NCBI GenBank assembly: GCA_029560875.1
Contig: JAKQKB010000173.1
Coordinates: forward strand, 62,001 to 126,000
Source: Bacteroidota bacterium
GTDB lineage: Bacteria > Bacteroidota > Bacteroidia > Bacteroidales > Tenuifilaceae
Direction: 5' to 3'
Length of the DNA stretch: 64,000 nucleotides
Part shown: positions 9,133-17,142 of the stretch, in pieces
How the letters are laid out: every line of letters begins with the position of its first letter
How positions within the stretch are numbered: position 1 is the first letter of the stretch
Translations under genes and position numbers: made by a program
The notes under the pieces: generated by a model
What the model saw: the letters and a program-made list of their open reading frames with translations, nothing else
What the model was told of the DNA's origin: nothing
The model's database searches: none

Positions 9133-9192
9133 ACACGGATTAGACTGGTTTACAATGGTTTAATCCGTGTTAATTGTGTCATCTGTGTTCTA
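9133..9192. repeat. Intergenic palindromic repeat, copy 1
   Basis: ACACGGATTA (9133-9142) and TAATCCGTGT (9161-9170) form perfect inverted arms around an 18-base spacer. The right flank, TGTGTCATCTGTGTTCTA (9175-9192), recurs exactly at 11419-11436 in the second copy. It lies between batE and the MATE gene and could fold as a hairpin in RNA. This is an interspersed repeat, not a typical U-tailed terminator. Confidence 0.75.
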
Positions 9193-9216
9193 ATTTCATT
9201 CTAAATTCTTCTTTCG

Positions 9217-9224
9217 TATCTTTG
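9217..9224 (+). promoter_or_regulatory. -7 box of a Bacteroidota-type promoter for the MATE gene
   Basis: TATCTTTG matches the TAnnTTTG consensus exactly and lies 20 bases before the TTG start codon at 9244. No good TTTG -33 element is seen at the expected distance, so the call rests on the -7 box. Confidence 0.5.
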
Positions 9225-9243
9225 CTGTCTTAATTTCTAGCGA

Positions 9244-10698
9244 TTGAAACTAGCAAAAGACTTTACCACCGGAAATATTGGTAAGCAAATTTTCAGTTTG
9301 GCTATACCAATTATGGGCACTGCGTTTATCCAAATGGCATACAATATGACCGATATGCTTTGGATAGGCCAAATTGGTAGCGATGCCGCTGCGGCGGTGG
9401 GGGCTGCCGGTTTCTTTCTTTGGTTGGCCAATTCATTTGTATATACAACAAAAGTTGGCGCCGAGGTTACTATTGCCCAGAGTTTGGGCTCAGGGAATGG
9501 GCATATGGCTTTACGCTACGCTCGTCACGCCTTAGTTATTGCCATTGTTATGGGCGTAATTTATGGCCTTTCCATATTCATTTTTAGCTCAAACCTTGTA
9601 GCATTTTTCCAACTTGGCAATGAAGCTGTTAATAACGATATGGAAGCTTACCTCAAGATTATTGCCCCTGGAATGCTATTTACATTTTTAAATCCCACCT
9701 ACTCTGGAATGTATAATGGCAGTGGCTTATCCCGAATTCCGTTCAAGGCCAATGCCGTTGGGTTAATCATAAATATCATTCTTGACCCTCTTTTAATATA
9801 TGGTATAGGGCCATTTCCTAGAATGGAGGTTGAAGGAGCCGCCTACGCAACGCTTATCTCGCAGGGAGTTGTTACTGTTGTGTTTTACTTTTATTCCCGT
9901 TCACAGAGTTCTCCTTTCCGCGATATGCTAAAGGGTTTTTCACCCGATAGGGCCTTATTTGCAAGAATATTCAAGTTAGGTATTCCCGTTTCCTTGCAGA
10001 GTGGATTGTTTGCTGTTTTTGCAATGATTCTAGCCCGTATAGCCGGTGGTTGGGGACCAATTGGGGTAGCCGTGCAAAGTGTTGGTGCTCAAATTGAAGC
10101 AATTTCATGGATGACAGCCTCAGGTTTTGCAACAGCCCTTTCGAGTTTTGTAGGACAGAACTATGGGGCTCGGAATTTTAAACGTATCCGGTTAGGGTAC
10201 TACAGAACGCTAGGGATAACAATGACAGTAGGCTTAGTAACATCTATACTCTTTATTGCATTTGGCGAATTTATATTTGGTCTTTTTATTCCTGAACCAC
10301 AGGCTATGACTGAAGGTGGTATCTATTTAAGGATTCTTGGTTTTTCTCAACTATTTATGATACTTGAAATTACCACCGCAGGTGCGTTTAACGGAATGGG
10401 GAAAACCTTACCGCCTTCAATAACAGGTATTTTGCTTAACGGTTTACGTATTCCAATGGCAATAGGACTAACCGCAGCAGTTGGATTAAGCGGTGTTTGG
10501 TGGAGTATTACCATTTCGAGTTGGCTAAAGGGAATCGTTCTTTTTATTTGGTTTGCTATAATTCTGCTCAAACTGCCTATTATTAGGGAAAAATATAGCT
10601 TGCCGCAGAAACTATTCTTCCATATTATTCCTAACAGAACCCGCCAGCAGTTTTTTGATGGGTGTTGCGACAAAACTATTAACTCAGATAAAACTTAG
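9244..10698 (+). CDS. MATE family efflux transporter
   Basis: A 484-residue multidrug and toxin extrusion (MATE) exporter with twelve predicted membrane segments in two homologous halves. The N-terminus FTTGNIGKQIFSLAIPIMGT and the YNMTDMLWIGQIGSDAAAAV segment are typical; the second half begins near IFKLGIPVSLQSGLFAV. It should export cationic compounds or metabolites by Na+ or H+ antiport. The start is TTG at 9244: a TAG stop lies directly upstream in frame at 9238, and the next ATG would remove the first membrane segment. It is a single gene with its own promoter. The substrate is not predictable. Confidence 0.93.
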   Translation: MKLAKDFTTGNIGKQIFSLAIPIMGTAFIQMAYNMTDMLWIGQIGSDAAAAVGAAGFFLWLANSFVYTTKVGAEVTIAQSLGSGNGHMALRYARHALVIAIVMGVIYGLSIFIFSSNLVAFFQLGNEAVNNDMEAYLKIIAPGMLFTFLNPTYSGMYNGSGLSRIPFKANAVGLIINIILDPLLIYGIGPFPRMEVEGAAYATLISQGVVTVVFYFYSRSQSSPFRDMLKGFSPDRALFARIFKLGIPVSLQSGLFAVFAMILARIAGGWGPIGVAVQSVGAQIEAISWMTASGFATALSSFVGQNYGARNFKRIRLGYYRTLGITMTVGLVTSILFIAFGEFIFGLFIPEPQAMTEGGIYLRILGFSQLFMILEITTAGAFNGMGKTLPPSITGILLNGLRIPMAIGLTAAVGLSGVWWSITISSWLKGIVLFIWFAIILLKLPIIREKYSLPQKLFFHIIPNRTRQQFFDGCCDKTINSDKT

Positions 10699-10823
10699 AT
10701 AGATCCTTTTTAACAATTTGATAATTAATTGTTTATTTGTAACTTGTATTGGCATTTTTTCCATTTTAAACCATTCTTGTTCTGCATTGTTACTAGTAGC
10801 ATAAATAATTAAATCTTTAAACA

Positions 10824-11363
10824 ATGAAATATCTAACATTTATCTTGGCAATTGCAATATCGTTTAGTGCATTTGCCCAAACCAAAACCTTACACGACTT
10901 TACAGTAAAAAATATCGATGGTAGCGATTTTAAACTGTCGCAGTTTAAAGGGAAAAAAGTAATGGTGGTTAACGTAGCATCAAAGTGCGGATTAACACCA
11001 CAGTATGAAGAACTACAGGCTCTTTACGAGAAGTATAAGGATAAAAACTTTGTAATTATTGGTTTTCCCGCCAATAACTTCCTTAAGCAAGAACCCGGTA
11101 CAAATGCTGAAATAAAGGAGTTTTGCACATCAAAGTACGGGGTAACCTTTCCAATGATGGAAAAAATATCAGTTAAGGGCTCGGATATTCATCCTCTATA
11201 CGTTTGGCTGACACAACAGAGTCAAAATGGAGTAATGGATAGCGAGGTAAAGTGGAACTTTCAGAAGTACTTAATTGATGAGAATGGTAAATTGGTTGAT
11301 TTTATTCCTCCTCGCGAGAAACCAAATTCCGAAAAAGTTATTAAATGGCTTGAAGGCAAATAA
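10824..11363 (+). CDS. Glutathione peroxidase family protein, exported
   Basis: A 179-residue thiol peroxidase of the glutathione peroxidase family, reducing peroxides with thioredoxin or another thiol donor. A signal peptide (ending AFAQ, about residue 19) directs it to the periplasm. The peroxidatic residue is cysteine (ASKCGLT, Cys55), not selenocysteine. The usual catalytic glutamine of the FPxNQF motif is asparagine here (FPANNF, residues 81-86), while the Trp-Asn pair (KWNFQKYL, 143-150) is kept. It stands alone; a palindromic repeat lies downstream, before the convergent M28 peptidase gene. Confidence 0.93.
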   Translation: MKYLTFILAIAISFSAFAQTKTLHDFTVKNIDGSDFKLSQFKGKKVMVVNVASKCGLTPQYEELQALYEKYKDKNFVIIGFPANNFLKQEPGTNAEIKEFCTSKYGVTFPMMEKISVKGSDIHPLYVWLTQQSQNGVMDSEVKWNFQKYLIDENGKLVDFIPPREKPNSEKVIKWLEGK

Positions 11364-11373
11364 ATGATTAGAC

Positions 11374-11436
11374 CACAAATGACACAGGTTTTACAGATTA
11401 TCACAAATCTGTTCAATTTGTGTCATCTGTGTTCTA
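11374..11436. repeat. Intergenic palindromic repeat, copy 2
   Basis: CACAAATGACACA (11374-11386) pairs with TGTGTCATCTGTG (11419-11431) with one mismatch, and ACAGATT (11393-11399) pairs with AATCTGT (11406-11412) inside it. TGTGTCATCTGTGTTCTA at 11419-11436 is identical to 9175-9192. It sits between convergent genes and could also act as a transcription end for both. Confidence 0.75.
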
Positions 11437-11442
11437 TTAGTC

Positions 11443-12927
11443 TTACTTCTTCAGCCTATCCTTTTCGCCTTTATACTTGCCATTGGCCAATTCAATAGTC
11501 ATCAGGAATCCAAGTTTGGCAATTTTTTCAACTAAATCTTTATTGATTATCTCGGCCTTGTCGGTGGTTTGATGTAAGTATTTATATCCCCCAGAGGTGT
11601 TAAAGTATAATGTTGATATTCCTGCTTTGTAAAATGCCTCAGCATCGGCTCCGCCACCGCCAAAGGTCTTTTTCGAAAGCATCTTGGTGTGATTTTTATC
11701 GAATTGTTTTGCCTTTTTCCATAGCTTAGGATAACTCCACTTACCTCCAATTGCAATACTATCGCCCTGCCCAACACAATCAAAATTCATCATTGCAATT
11801 GTCTTTGATAAATCAATGGGCGAGTTGGCTACAAAATACTTAGAGCCCTTCATTCCCGACTCTTCCGATGAGAATGCTACAAAAACCACAGAACGCTTGA
11901 GTTTAACCTCAGATTTTTTAATGGCTTCAGCAATGGCTATTAACGTTGCTACACCCGATGCATTATCGTCGGCACCAGGAAAAAATAAACTCTCGGTTTG
12001 ATAGCCTACGTGGTCTAAATGTGCTCCAAGCACAACAAATTCATTTTTCAACTTAGGGTCGCTACCCTCAATAAAACCTACAACATTGGAGGTTTGCTTT
12101 TCGGGAATATAATCGGTTTCCACGTTAATCATCAGCCATTTACCTGTTTCAATAGAGTGGGGAGCCTTATCTTTTGTAATAAGTTCATAGTACTCCTGAG
12201 GTTTCATAGGCAGTTCTGCAAAAATTGAATCGGTAACGCTGGTGCCTGCCTGTAGCATTGGAAAGTCTGGAATATGCGGGCCTGCACCACACGATATACT
12301 TCCATACATCATAGTGTTGGGAAACAGTTTAGGTTCACCAATTATGATTAAAGCCTTGGCGCCTAAATCCTTTGCAATTCTTGCCTTTGCACGTGGCGAT
12401 ATATCGCCCCAACTTCCGTTTTTCGATTTCCACGATGGTGCGGTTTTAAATACCATTACTATCTTATCCTTCACATCTATGCTCCGGTAGTCGTTGTACT
12501 CATCGGTTTTAATTCCAAAACCAGCAAAAACAACTTCACCCTTAATAACCCCTGCGCCAGTAAAACCTCTACAGGTAAAATCCTCGCCAAGTTTGAAAAA
12601 ATGAAAGGTTCTGCCATTCTTATCCATTAAAAGCAACTGAGCCTTTTTGATAATGTTTACCTCTTCGTTAAAGTACTGTAGCATACTGGGTTGGTTTATT
12701 GGCTTAACCCCAGCGTTCTTAAGTCTAGTACCAACATACCTTGCCGCTTGGTCGTACTCAGCCGTTCCAGGTAAGCGTCCATTAAACCGACTCGATGATA
12801 AGTAACCAATTGTCTGTACTATATCCTCGGATTTTATAGTATTTAATCCAATATCAACTGTCTTTTGAGAGTATAAATAGAGTGGATTAAACCACATTAA
12901 TAATATGATAGATGCTGTAAACCTCAT
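11443..12927 (-). CDS. M28 family zinc peptidase with PA domain, secreted
   Basis: A 494-residue secreted aminopeptidase-like enzyme. It has an N-terminal signal peptide (ending YSQK), a protease-associated domain in the middle (about residues 130-270, with GFGIKTDEYNDY), and an M28 catalytic domain. The zinc ligands and catalytic residues of the family can be seen in order: the His-Asp of GAHLDHVG, the Asp of PGADDNASG, the Glu pair of FSSEESGMKG, the Asp of MNFDCVG and the His of YLHQTTDK. It should cleave N-terminal residues or dipeptides from peptides in the periplasm or outside. It is convergent with the glutathione peroxidase gene and divergent from the UPF0316 gene. Confidence 0.93.
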   Translation of the reverse strand: MRFTASIILLMWFNPLYLYSQKTVDIGLNTIKSEDIVQTIGYLSSSRFNGRLPGTAEYDQAARYVGTRLKNAGVKPINQPSMLQYFNEEVNIIKKAQLLLMDKNGRTFHFFKLGEDFTCRGFTGAGVIKGEVVFAGFGIKTDEYNDYRSIDVKDKIVMVFKTAPSWKSKNGSWGDISPRAKARIAKDLGAKALIIIGEPKLFPNTMMYGSISCGAGPHIPDFPMLQAGTSVTDSIFAELPMKPQEYYELITKDKAPHSIETGKWLMINVETDYIPEKQTSNVVGFIEGSDPKLKNEFVVLGAHLDHVGYQTESLFFPGADDNASGVATLIAIAEAIKKSEVKLKRSVVFVAFSSEESGMKGSKYFVANSPIDLSKTIAMMNFDCVGQGDSIAIGGKWSYPKLWKKAKQFDKNHTKMLSKKTFGGGGADAEAFYKAGISTLYFNTSGGYKYLHQTTDKAEIINKDLVEKIAKLGFLMTIELANGKYKGEKDRLKK

Positions 12928-12962
12928 AATCCTTAATTTATTCCCTAAAAATAGGAATTCAA

Positions 12963-12994
12963 ATTGTAATGGTTAACAAATCTGCTTATTTTTG
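12963..12994 (+). promoter_or_regulatory. Bacteroidota-type promoter for the UPF0316 gene
   Basis: TATTTTTG (12987-12994) is a perfect TAnnTTTG box. ATTG (12963-12966), one base off the -33 consensus TTTG, lies 20 bases upstream. The gene starts at 13012, so the leader would be about 11 bases. Confidence 0.55.
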
Positions 12995-13011
12995 TAAAAA
13001 CCGCTACTGTT

Positions 13012-13599
13012 ATGGCAAATTTATTTGATAATCCAGAGTTGTATTCCTATGTAGTTCTTCCTATTCTTATTTTTCTTGCCCGTATTTGCGACGTGACTAT
13101 TGGTACACTAAGAATTATTTTTGTATCGAAAGGACAGAAGAACATTGCTCCATTCCTTGGTTTCTTTGAGGTTTTTATCTGGATAGTGGCTATTAGCCAA
13201 ATAATGAAAGGCGCAAGCAATATATACTGTTATTTGGGATATGCAGCAGGTTTTGCAACCGGAAACTATGTAGGTATGCTAGTTGAAGAGAGGCTTGCCG
13301 TAGGAAACTTGTTGGTTAGAATTATTACAACAAAAGATGGAGTTAAGTTAGTAAAACTCTTGAGTTCCAAGGGGCATGGAGCAACATCGTTTAGTGCCGA
13401 AGGCTCAATGGGAAACGTTAATATTGTTTATTCTGTAGTTAATAGGAAAAATATGGGCGAAATACAGCAAATTCTTAACGATTATGACCCAAAACTATTC
13501 TATACCCTAGAGGATATCCGTAAGGTAAATGCTGGAATATTTCCAGAAAAAATGTCTTCGCCACTATCGCCGTTGATGCGGTGGAGGAAGGGAAAGTAA
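13012..13599 (+). CDS. UPF0316 family membrane protein (DUF5698 + DUF2179)
   Basis: A 195-residue protein of the UPF0316 family. Three N-terminal membrane segments (about residues 14-32, 42-60 and 70-88) carry the conserved RICDVTIGTLRIIFVSKGQK motif, and a cytoplasmic DUF2179 domain follows (IRIITTKDG-like start, then YSVVNRKNMGEIQQIL). DUF2179 is shared with YitT-type proteins and is thought to bind a small ligand. No transport substrate is known. It is a single gene with its own promoter; alternative inverted repeats lie downstream. Confidence 0.9.
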   Translation: MANLFDNPELYSYVVLPILIFLARICDVTIGTLRIIFVSKGQKNIAPFLGFFEVFIWIVAISQIMKGASNIYCYLGYAAGFATGNYVGMLVEERLAVGNLLVRIITTKDGVKLVKLLSSKGHGATSFSAEGSMGNVNIVYSVVNRKNMGEIQQILNDYDPKLFYTLEDIRKVNAGIFPEKMSSPLSPLMRWRKGK

Positions 13600-13624
13600 T
13601 TGTTGGTGAATTAGATAATAAGAG

Positions 13625-13694
13625 AATAGGTTATTTAGAGAATAAGTGAATATAAAACTGAACTAAACTCAATAACCTATTTAACTAAATAACC
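13625..13694. repeat. Overlapping inverted repeats between convergent genes
   Basis: AATAGGTTATT (13625-13635) is the perfect inverse of AATAACCTATT (13671-13681). GGTTATTTAG (13629-13638) is the perfect inverse of CTAAATAACC (13685-13694). The two pairings share GGTTATT and cannot form together. They may end transcription from both sides, but there is no strong U-tract. Confidence 0.6.
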
Positions 13695-13702
13695 CAAACC
13701 CT

Positions 13703-14044
13703 CTACCTAACGAAATGAGGCATTTCTGCTGGTAGTTCAATCGAAAACTCTACCATTCCTGCAACCTCTCCATCCTGATGCCAAGGTGTTTGGTAAATCA
13801 ACTTTTTGATTCCGTTTTTCTCAATTGTATAGGTGTTGGACTCGTTATTGTTCATCAGCCGATGAATGGTTTCCACTGAACGTGGGCTATGACAATCAAA
13901 CAGACTTTTTCCAATCAAATCCTTGCCGCCCCACTTCTCAAAGGTTCGTTGCGATTTCTCGTTCATATAAAGGATAATACCATTCCTGTCGCAAACCGTA
14001 ATGGCGCAATTCAAACTTTTAGCCCAATCTGGAATATTGTACAT
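13703..14044 (-). CDS. Stand-alone PAS domain protein
   Basis: A 113-residue protein that is a single PAS fold: DWAKSLNCAITVCDRNGIIL, then YMNEKSQRTF, the loop KDLIGKSLFDCHSP (a pattern seen in PAS-4 type domains), and the closing strands KLIYQTPWHQDGEVAGMVEF. It has no membrane segment and no output domain, so it is probably a soluble sensor or a small-molecule-binding protein. CAAATCTA at 14061-14068 (TAGATTTG on the coding strand) could be its -7 box. It is convergent with the UPF0316 gene. Its ligand and partner are unknown. Confidence 0.85.
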   Translation of the reverse strand: MYNIPDWAKSLNCAITVCDRNGIILYMNEKSQRTFEKWGGKDLIGKSLFDCHSPRSVETIHRLMNNNESNTYTIEKNGIKKLIYQTPWHQDGEVAGMVEFSIELPAEMPHFVR

Positions 14045-14151
14045 AGCCGTAATCTTTTTACAAATCTATAAATAGTAAGCGAATTCTTAATTCAAAATTC
14101 CGATTTCTTCTTTTTTTAATATCTTGCAACTTCCTAAAATTAGATACTGCA

Positions 14152-15324
14152 ATGAAAGCAAAAAATGTAAAATCAACTCGCACACCTATTTACCGCGATG
14201 CAGGTTTTTTACTTGGCGATATTCCCACAATGAAAAAGGCGTTTGCCGACGAGGTTGGTCATCCAATCAATCCAGACATATATATATACTCCCGCTACCG
14301 AAATCCAACCGTAGTTGCTGCGGAGGAGTACTATTGCGAGATTGAGGGCTGTAAGTGGTCGTTGCTTTCGCAATCGGGGATGGCCGCCATAGATATTGCC
14401 CTGTCAATATTTCAGAAGAATAATCAACCCAATAAATGGGCTTTCTTCACGGAGATTTACGGTGGAACAAACTCATTCATCGATAAAGTACTTGTAAATA
14501 GAAGAGGTATTGAGGCTATTCGCTTTGCTCCCGACGGAAATACATACTCGCTTGAGGCGTTTGAAAAATTTATGTCGATAAACAAACCTCAGGTTGTGTT
14601 CTTCGAGGTGATTTCGAACCCAATGCTACTGGTTGCCGATGCTATCGAAATTATTAAAATATCAAAGAAGCACGGTGCTGCTGTAGTGGTTGACAATACT
14701 TTTGCAACACCTTATCTATTTAAACCGCTCGATTTTGGTGCCGATTTAGTTATTCACAGTGCCACTAAGTACCTTGCTGGACATGGAAACTTATCGGCTG
14801 GTATAGTATCTGGATATGATATGAAATTAGCCGCCGAGGCTATTGAGTACCGTAAATGGGCTGGTCATATGATATCGCCCGATGAGGCTTATAGGCTTCA
14901 TGATATGCTTAAATCGTTCAACATTCGCATAAAGCAGCATTTCGATAACGCTTATGCCATTGCTCGTTTTCTGGAGAAACATCCTACTATTGAGTCAGTT
15001 TGCTACCCTGGTTTGAGCACTCATCCAACGCATTCCATATCAACTAAACTATTTGGAGAAAAAGGCTTTGGGGCAATTGTTACGTTCGATATTAAAGGAA
15101 AATCGTTCGAGGATAAACAGCAAAAATGCAATAAGTTTATTCAAGCCGTATCGAGTAGCATTCCTCTTGTTCCCACATTAGGCGATTCTGACACCATTCT
15201 TATGCCAGTAGAGCCTGTTTGGGGCGACAGGTATCCATTCCCTGGAATGATTAGGCTCTCAATAGGTATAGAGAATGCTGAAAAAATTATTGAGATTCTT
15301 AATTCTGGATTAAAAGAATTATAA
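14152..15324 (+). CDS. PLP-dependent trans-sulfuration enzyme (Cys/Met metabolism family)
   Basis: A 390-residue PLP enzyme of the cystathionine gamma-synthase / methionine gamma-lyase family. YSRYRNPT (the family's YSRYGNPT motif, about residues 46-53) contacts the neighbouring subunit's PLP. SQSGMAAI (about 73-80) is the phosphate-binding loop, VVDNTFATPYLFKPLDFGAD is the Asp loop, and HSATKYLAGHGNLSAG carries the PLP lysine at about residue 206. It either makes cystathionine or breaks down methionine or cystathionine; sequence motifs alone do not separate these. It is a single gene, and the V-ATPase operon follows after about 280 bases. Confidence 0.9.
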   Translation: MKAKNVKSTRTPIYRDAGFLLGDIPTMKKAFADEVGHPINPDIYIYSRYRNPTVVAAEEYYCEIEGCKWSLLSQSGMAAIDIALSIFQKNNQPNKWAFFTEIYGGTNSFIDKVLVNRRGIEAIRFAPDGNTYSLEAFEKFMSINKPQVVFFEVISNPMLLVADAIEIIKISKKHGAAVVVDNTFATPYLFKPLDFGADLVIHSATKYLAGHGNLSAGIVSGYDMKLAAEAIEYRKWAGHMISPDEAYRLHDMLKSFNIRIKQHFDNAYAIARFLEKHPTIESVCYPGLSTHPTHSISTKLFGEKGFGAIVTFDIKGKSFEDKQQKCNKFIQAVSSSIPLVPTLGDSDTILMPVEPVWGDRYPFPGMIRLSIGIENAEKIIEILNSGLKEL

Positions 15325-15505
15325 ATCTGTTAGCGTTCTAACATTAATTTATTGTTAACTTTTACGTTTTGTTATTATTTTCACAATTATTTTTTTTGAG
15401 ATATTAATTTGATAGACAGTTAATTATATCATTTCACAAGAAATGTTAGCGACATTGTAGTTAAAAATATTAACAAATGTCATAAATTTATACATTGCCA
15501 AAAAA

Positions 15506-15513
15506 TATATTTG
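15506..15513 (+). promoter_or_regulatory. -7 box of a possible V-ATPase operon promoter
   Basis: TATATTTG matches TAnnTTTG. It lies 91 bases before the first gene's ATG, giving a leader of about 85 bases. The -33 region is weak. The rest of 15325-15604 is A+T-rich with only a short GTTAG/CTAAC hairpin at 15330-15343. Confidence 0.45.
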
Positions 15514-15592
15514 TGCAATCTGGGCAATCAGTTTTATTACCGAAATAAAAGTTAAATAATTAATAAATAATACATTAACATTAATATTGTTT

Positions 15593-15597
15593 GGAGG
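15593..15597 (+). promoter_or_regulatory. Shine-Dalgarno site of V-ATPase subunit E gene
   Basis: GGAGG with a 7-base spacer to the ATG at 15605. It fixes the start at MQNKLQELTDK rather than the TTG at 15587, which would place the GGAGG inside the coding region. Confidence 0.75.
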
Positions 15598-15604
15598 AAC
15601 TACC

Positions 15605-16222
15605 ATGCAGAATAAACTTCAAGAGCTAACCGACAAAATCTACCGCGAAGGTCTTGAAAAAGGGCAGGAGGAGGCCAACCAGATTATTGGTAAAGCTAAG
15701 GATGAAGCATCGAAAATTCTAAACGATGCAAAATTGCAAGCTGAGCAAATAATTGCCGCTGCCCACAAGGAAGCCAACGACTACAAGAAAAATGTGGAGA
15801 CCGAAATCAATCTGTCCGCAAAACAAGTAATGGGTGGATTAAAGCAGGAAATCACATCGCTTATTGAGGCAAAACTTTTTGAGGCACCAACAGTGGACGC
15901 TCTTAAAGATGCCGATTTTGTTAAGAAGATTATCGAAACAGCCATCAATCGCTGGGAACCTAATTCGCCAGAGAAAGTATCTCTTAAAGTACTTGTTCCA
16001 GCCGATATGGAAAAATCTATGAACGACTACTTTGTAAACAAAACTCACGCAAAATTGAATGCATCTGTTGAGTTTGCTGTTGATAAAGCAATTAAGTATG
16101 GTTTCAAAATTGGTCCAAAGGATGGCAGCTACATTGTAAGCTTTACCGAGTCCGATTTTGAGTCGCTTTTCAAAGATTACATGCGTCCAAAGATTGTAAC
16201 ATTGCTTTTTGGAGGAAAATAG
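15605..16222 (+). CDS. atpE: V-type ATP synthase/ATPase subunit E
   Basis: A 205-residue peripheral-stalk subunit. The first 80 residues are a charged coiled coil (LEKGQEEANQIIGKAKDEAS, then KILNDAKLQAEQIIAAAHKEA), followed by a globular C-terminal domain. It is the first gene of a seven-gene operon encoding a V/A-type rotary ATPase. No subunit G gene is present in the operon, although G normally pairs with E in the stalk. The coding region ends 1 base before the next start codon. The name atpE follows V-type usage and is not the F-type c subunit. Confidence 0.9.
   Translation: MQNKLQELTDKIYREGLEKGQEEANQIIGKAKDEASKILNDAKLQAEQIIAAAHKEANDYKKNVETEINLSAKQVMGGLKQEITSLIEAKLFEAPTVDALKDADFVKKIIETAINRWEPNSPEKVSLKVLVPADMEKSMNDYFVNKTHAKLNASVEFAVDKAIKYGFKIGPKDGSYIVSFTESDFESLFKDYMRPKIVTLLFGGK
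16211..16215 (+). promoter_or_regulatory. Shine-Dalgarno site of the DUF2764 gene
   Basis: GGAGG within the last codons of the subunit E gene, 8 bases before the ATG at 16224. It supports the start MMRNYYYL over the further-upstream frame start at 16209. Confidence 0.7.
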
Positions 16223-16223
16223 C

Positions 16224-17096
16224 ATGATGCGCAACTACTATTATTTGGTAGCCAGTCTTCCTGAACTTTTAATAGACCAGGAACGAAAGGATTTTAGCGT
16301 AAATGCACTTAAAGCCGAAGTAAAGGAAAACATTCATCCTTTAGATTATCAATTGGTAGAGTTTTTACATTTACCATACGATAACGAGAATTTCCTTAAT
16401 CAAATTCTGAAGCGAGGATTCGAGTACAACGAATTGGGCGGGATTGACAAGTCTACCTTTGATGAGCTAGACGAAAACGTTTCTCAACTTCCTGAGTACA
16501 TGCAGGATTTCTACTACCAAATTACTGGCAAGCAACGAAATCCTGAAGAAGAAATTGAGGTTGTTGACGACGAAGACAAAGATTATAATGCCATAGAAAA
16601 ACATCCCGAAACAATTTTTCAGGAGAAGTTTTACGAGTTGGCCATTAATCATAAAAATCAATTTCTTAGCCAATGGTTCACGTTTATTCGCGACTTTAAC
16701 AATATTCTTGCAGCCATCAATTGCCGTAAATTAGGTGTTGACCCTGCAAAGCATCTTGTTGGCAATTATCCTTTAATTGAGGTGCTTGCAAAGAGTCATG
16801 CGTCGGATTTTGGTATTAAAAAGGAAATAGAGTATTTTGAGAAGATTCTTCAGATTTCCGAAATCCAGGATGTTTTAGAACGTGAGCGAAGATTCGATTT
16901 GTTGAAGTGGGATATGGCTACCGAACTCACAACGTGGGATTACTTCAATATAAACATTATTCTCGCATTCTTTATCAAGGCAAGTATTATTAACCGTTGG
17001 TTAAAACTCGATGCAAAAATTGGCGAAGGTCTATTTAAACACCTATTCGATGATTTAAAGGCTTCATACGATATTGCCAACAACTTGCACTCGTAA
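16224..17096 (+). CDS. DUF2764 family protein of the V-ATPase operon (probable C/d-like subunit)
   Basis: A 290-residue acidic, soluble, mostly helical protein of the DUF2764 family, found only beside V-type ATPase genes in Bacteroidota and some other anaerobes. It begins MMRNYYYLVASLPELLID, which recalls the start of V-type subunit C (d), and ends with a helical segment FKHLFDDLKASYDIA. It occupies the gene position where subunit C lies in other V/A operons, and no other C gene is present. The most likely role is therefore the C-like cap that links the central rotor shaft to the membrane ring. That role is inferred, not shown. Confidence 0.85.
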   Translation: MMRNYYYLVASLPELLIDQERKDFSVNALKAEVKENIHPLDYQLVEFLHLPYDNENFLNQILKRGFEYNELGGIDKSTFDELDENVSQLPEYMQDFYYQITGKQRNPEEEIEVVDDEDKDYNAIEKHPETIFQEKFYELAINHKNQFLSQWFTFIRDFNNILAAINCRKLGVDPAKHLVGNYPLIEVLAKSHASDFGIKKEIEYFEKILQISEIQDVLERERRFDLLKWDMATELTTWDYFNINIILAFFIKASIINRWLKLDAKIGEGLFKHLFDDLKASYDIANNLHS

Positions 17097-17142
17097 TTGT
17101 GGTTTGATAATTAAATAAAGTAAAAACAATAATAGGATACGA

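Noticed and set aside
15330-15343. Hairpin after the trans-sulfuration gene as a terminator
   Set aside because: The stem is only 5 bases and is followed by mixed sequence, so the support is too weak.
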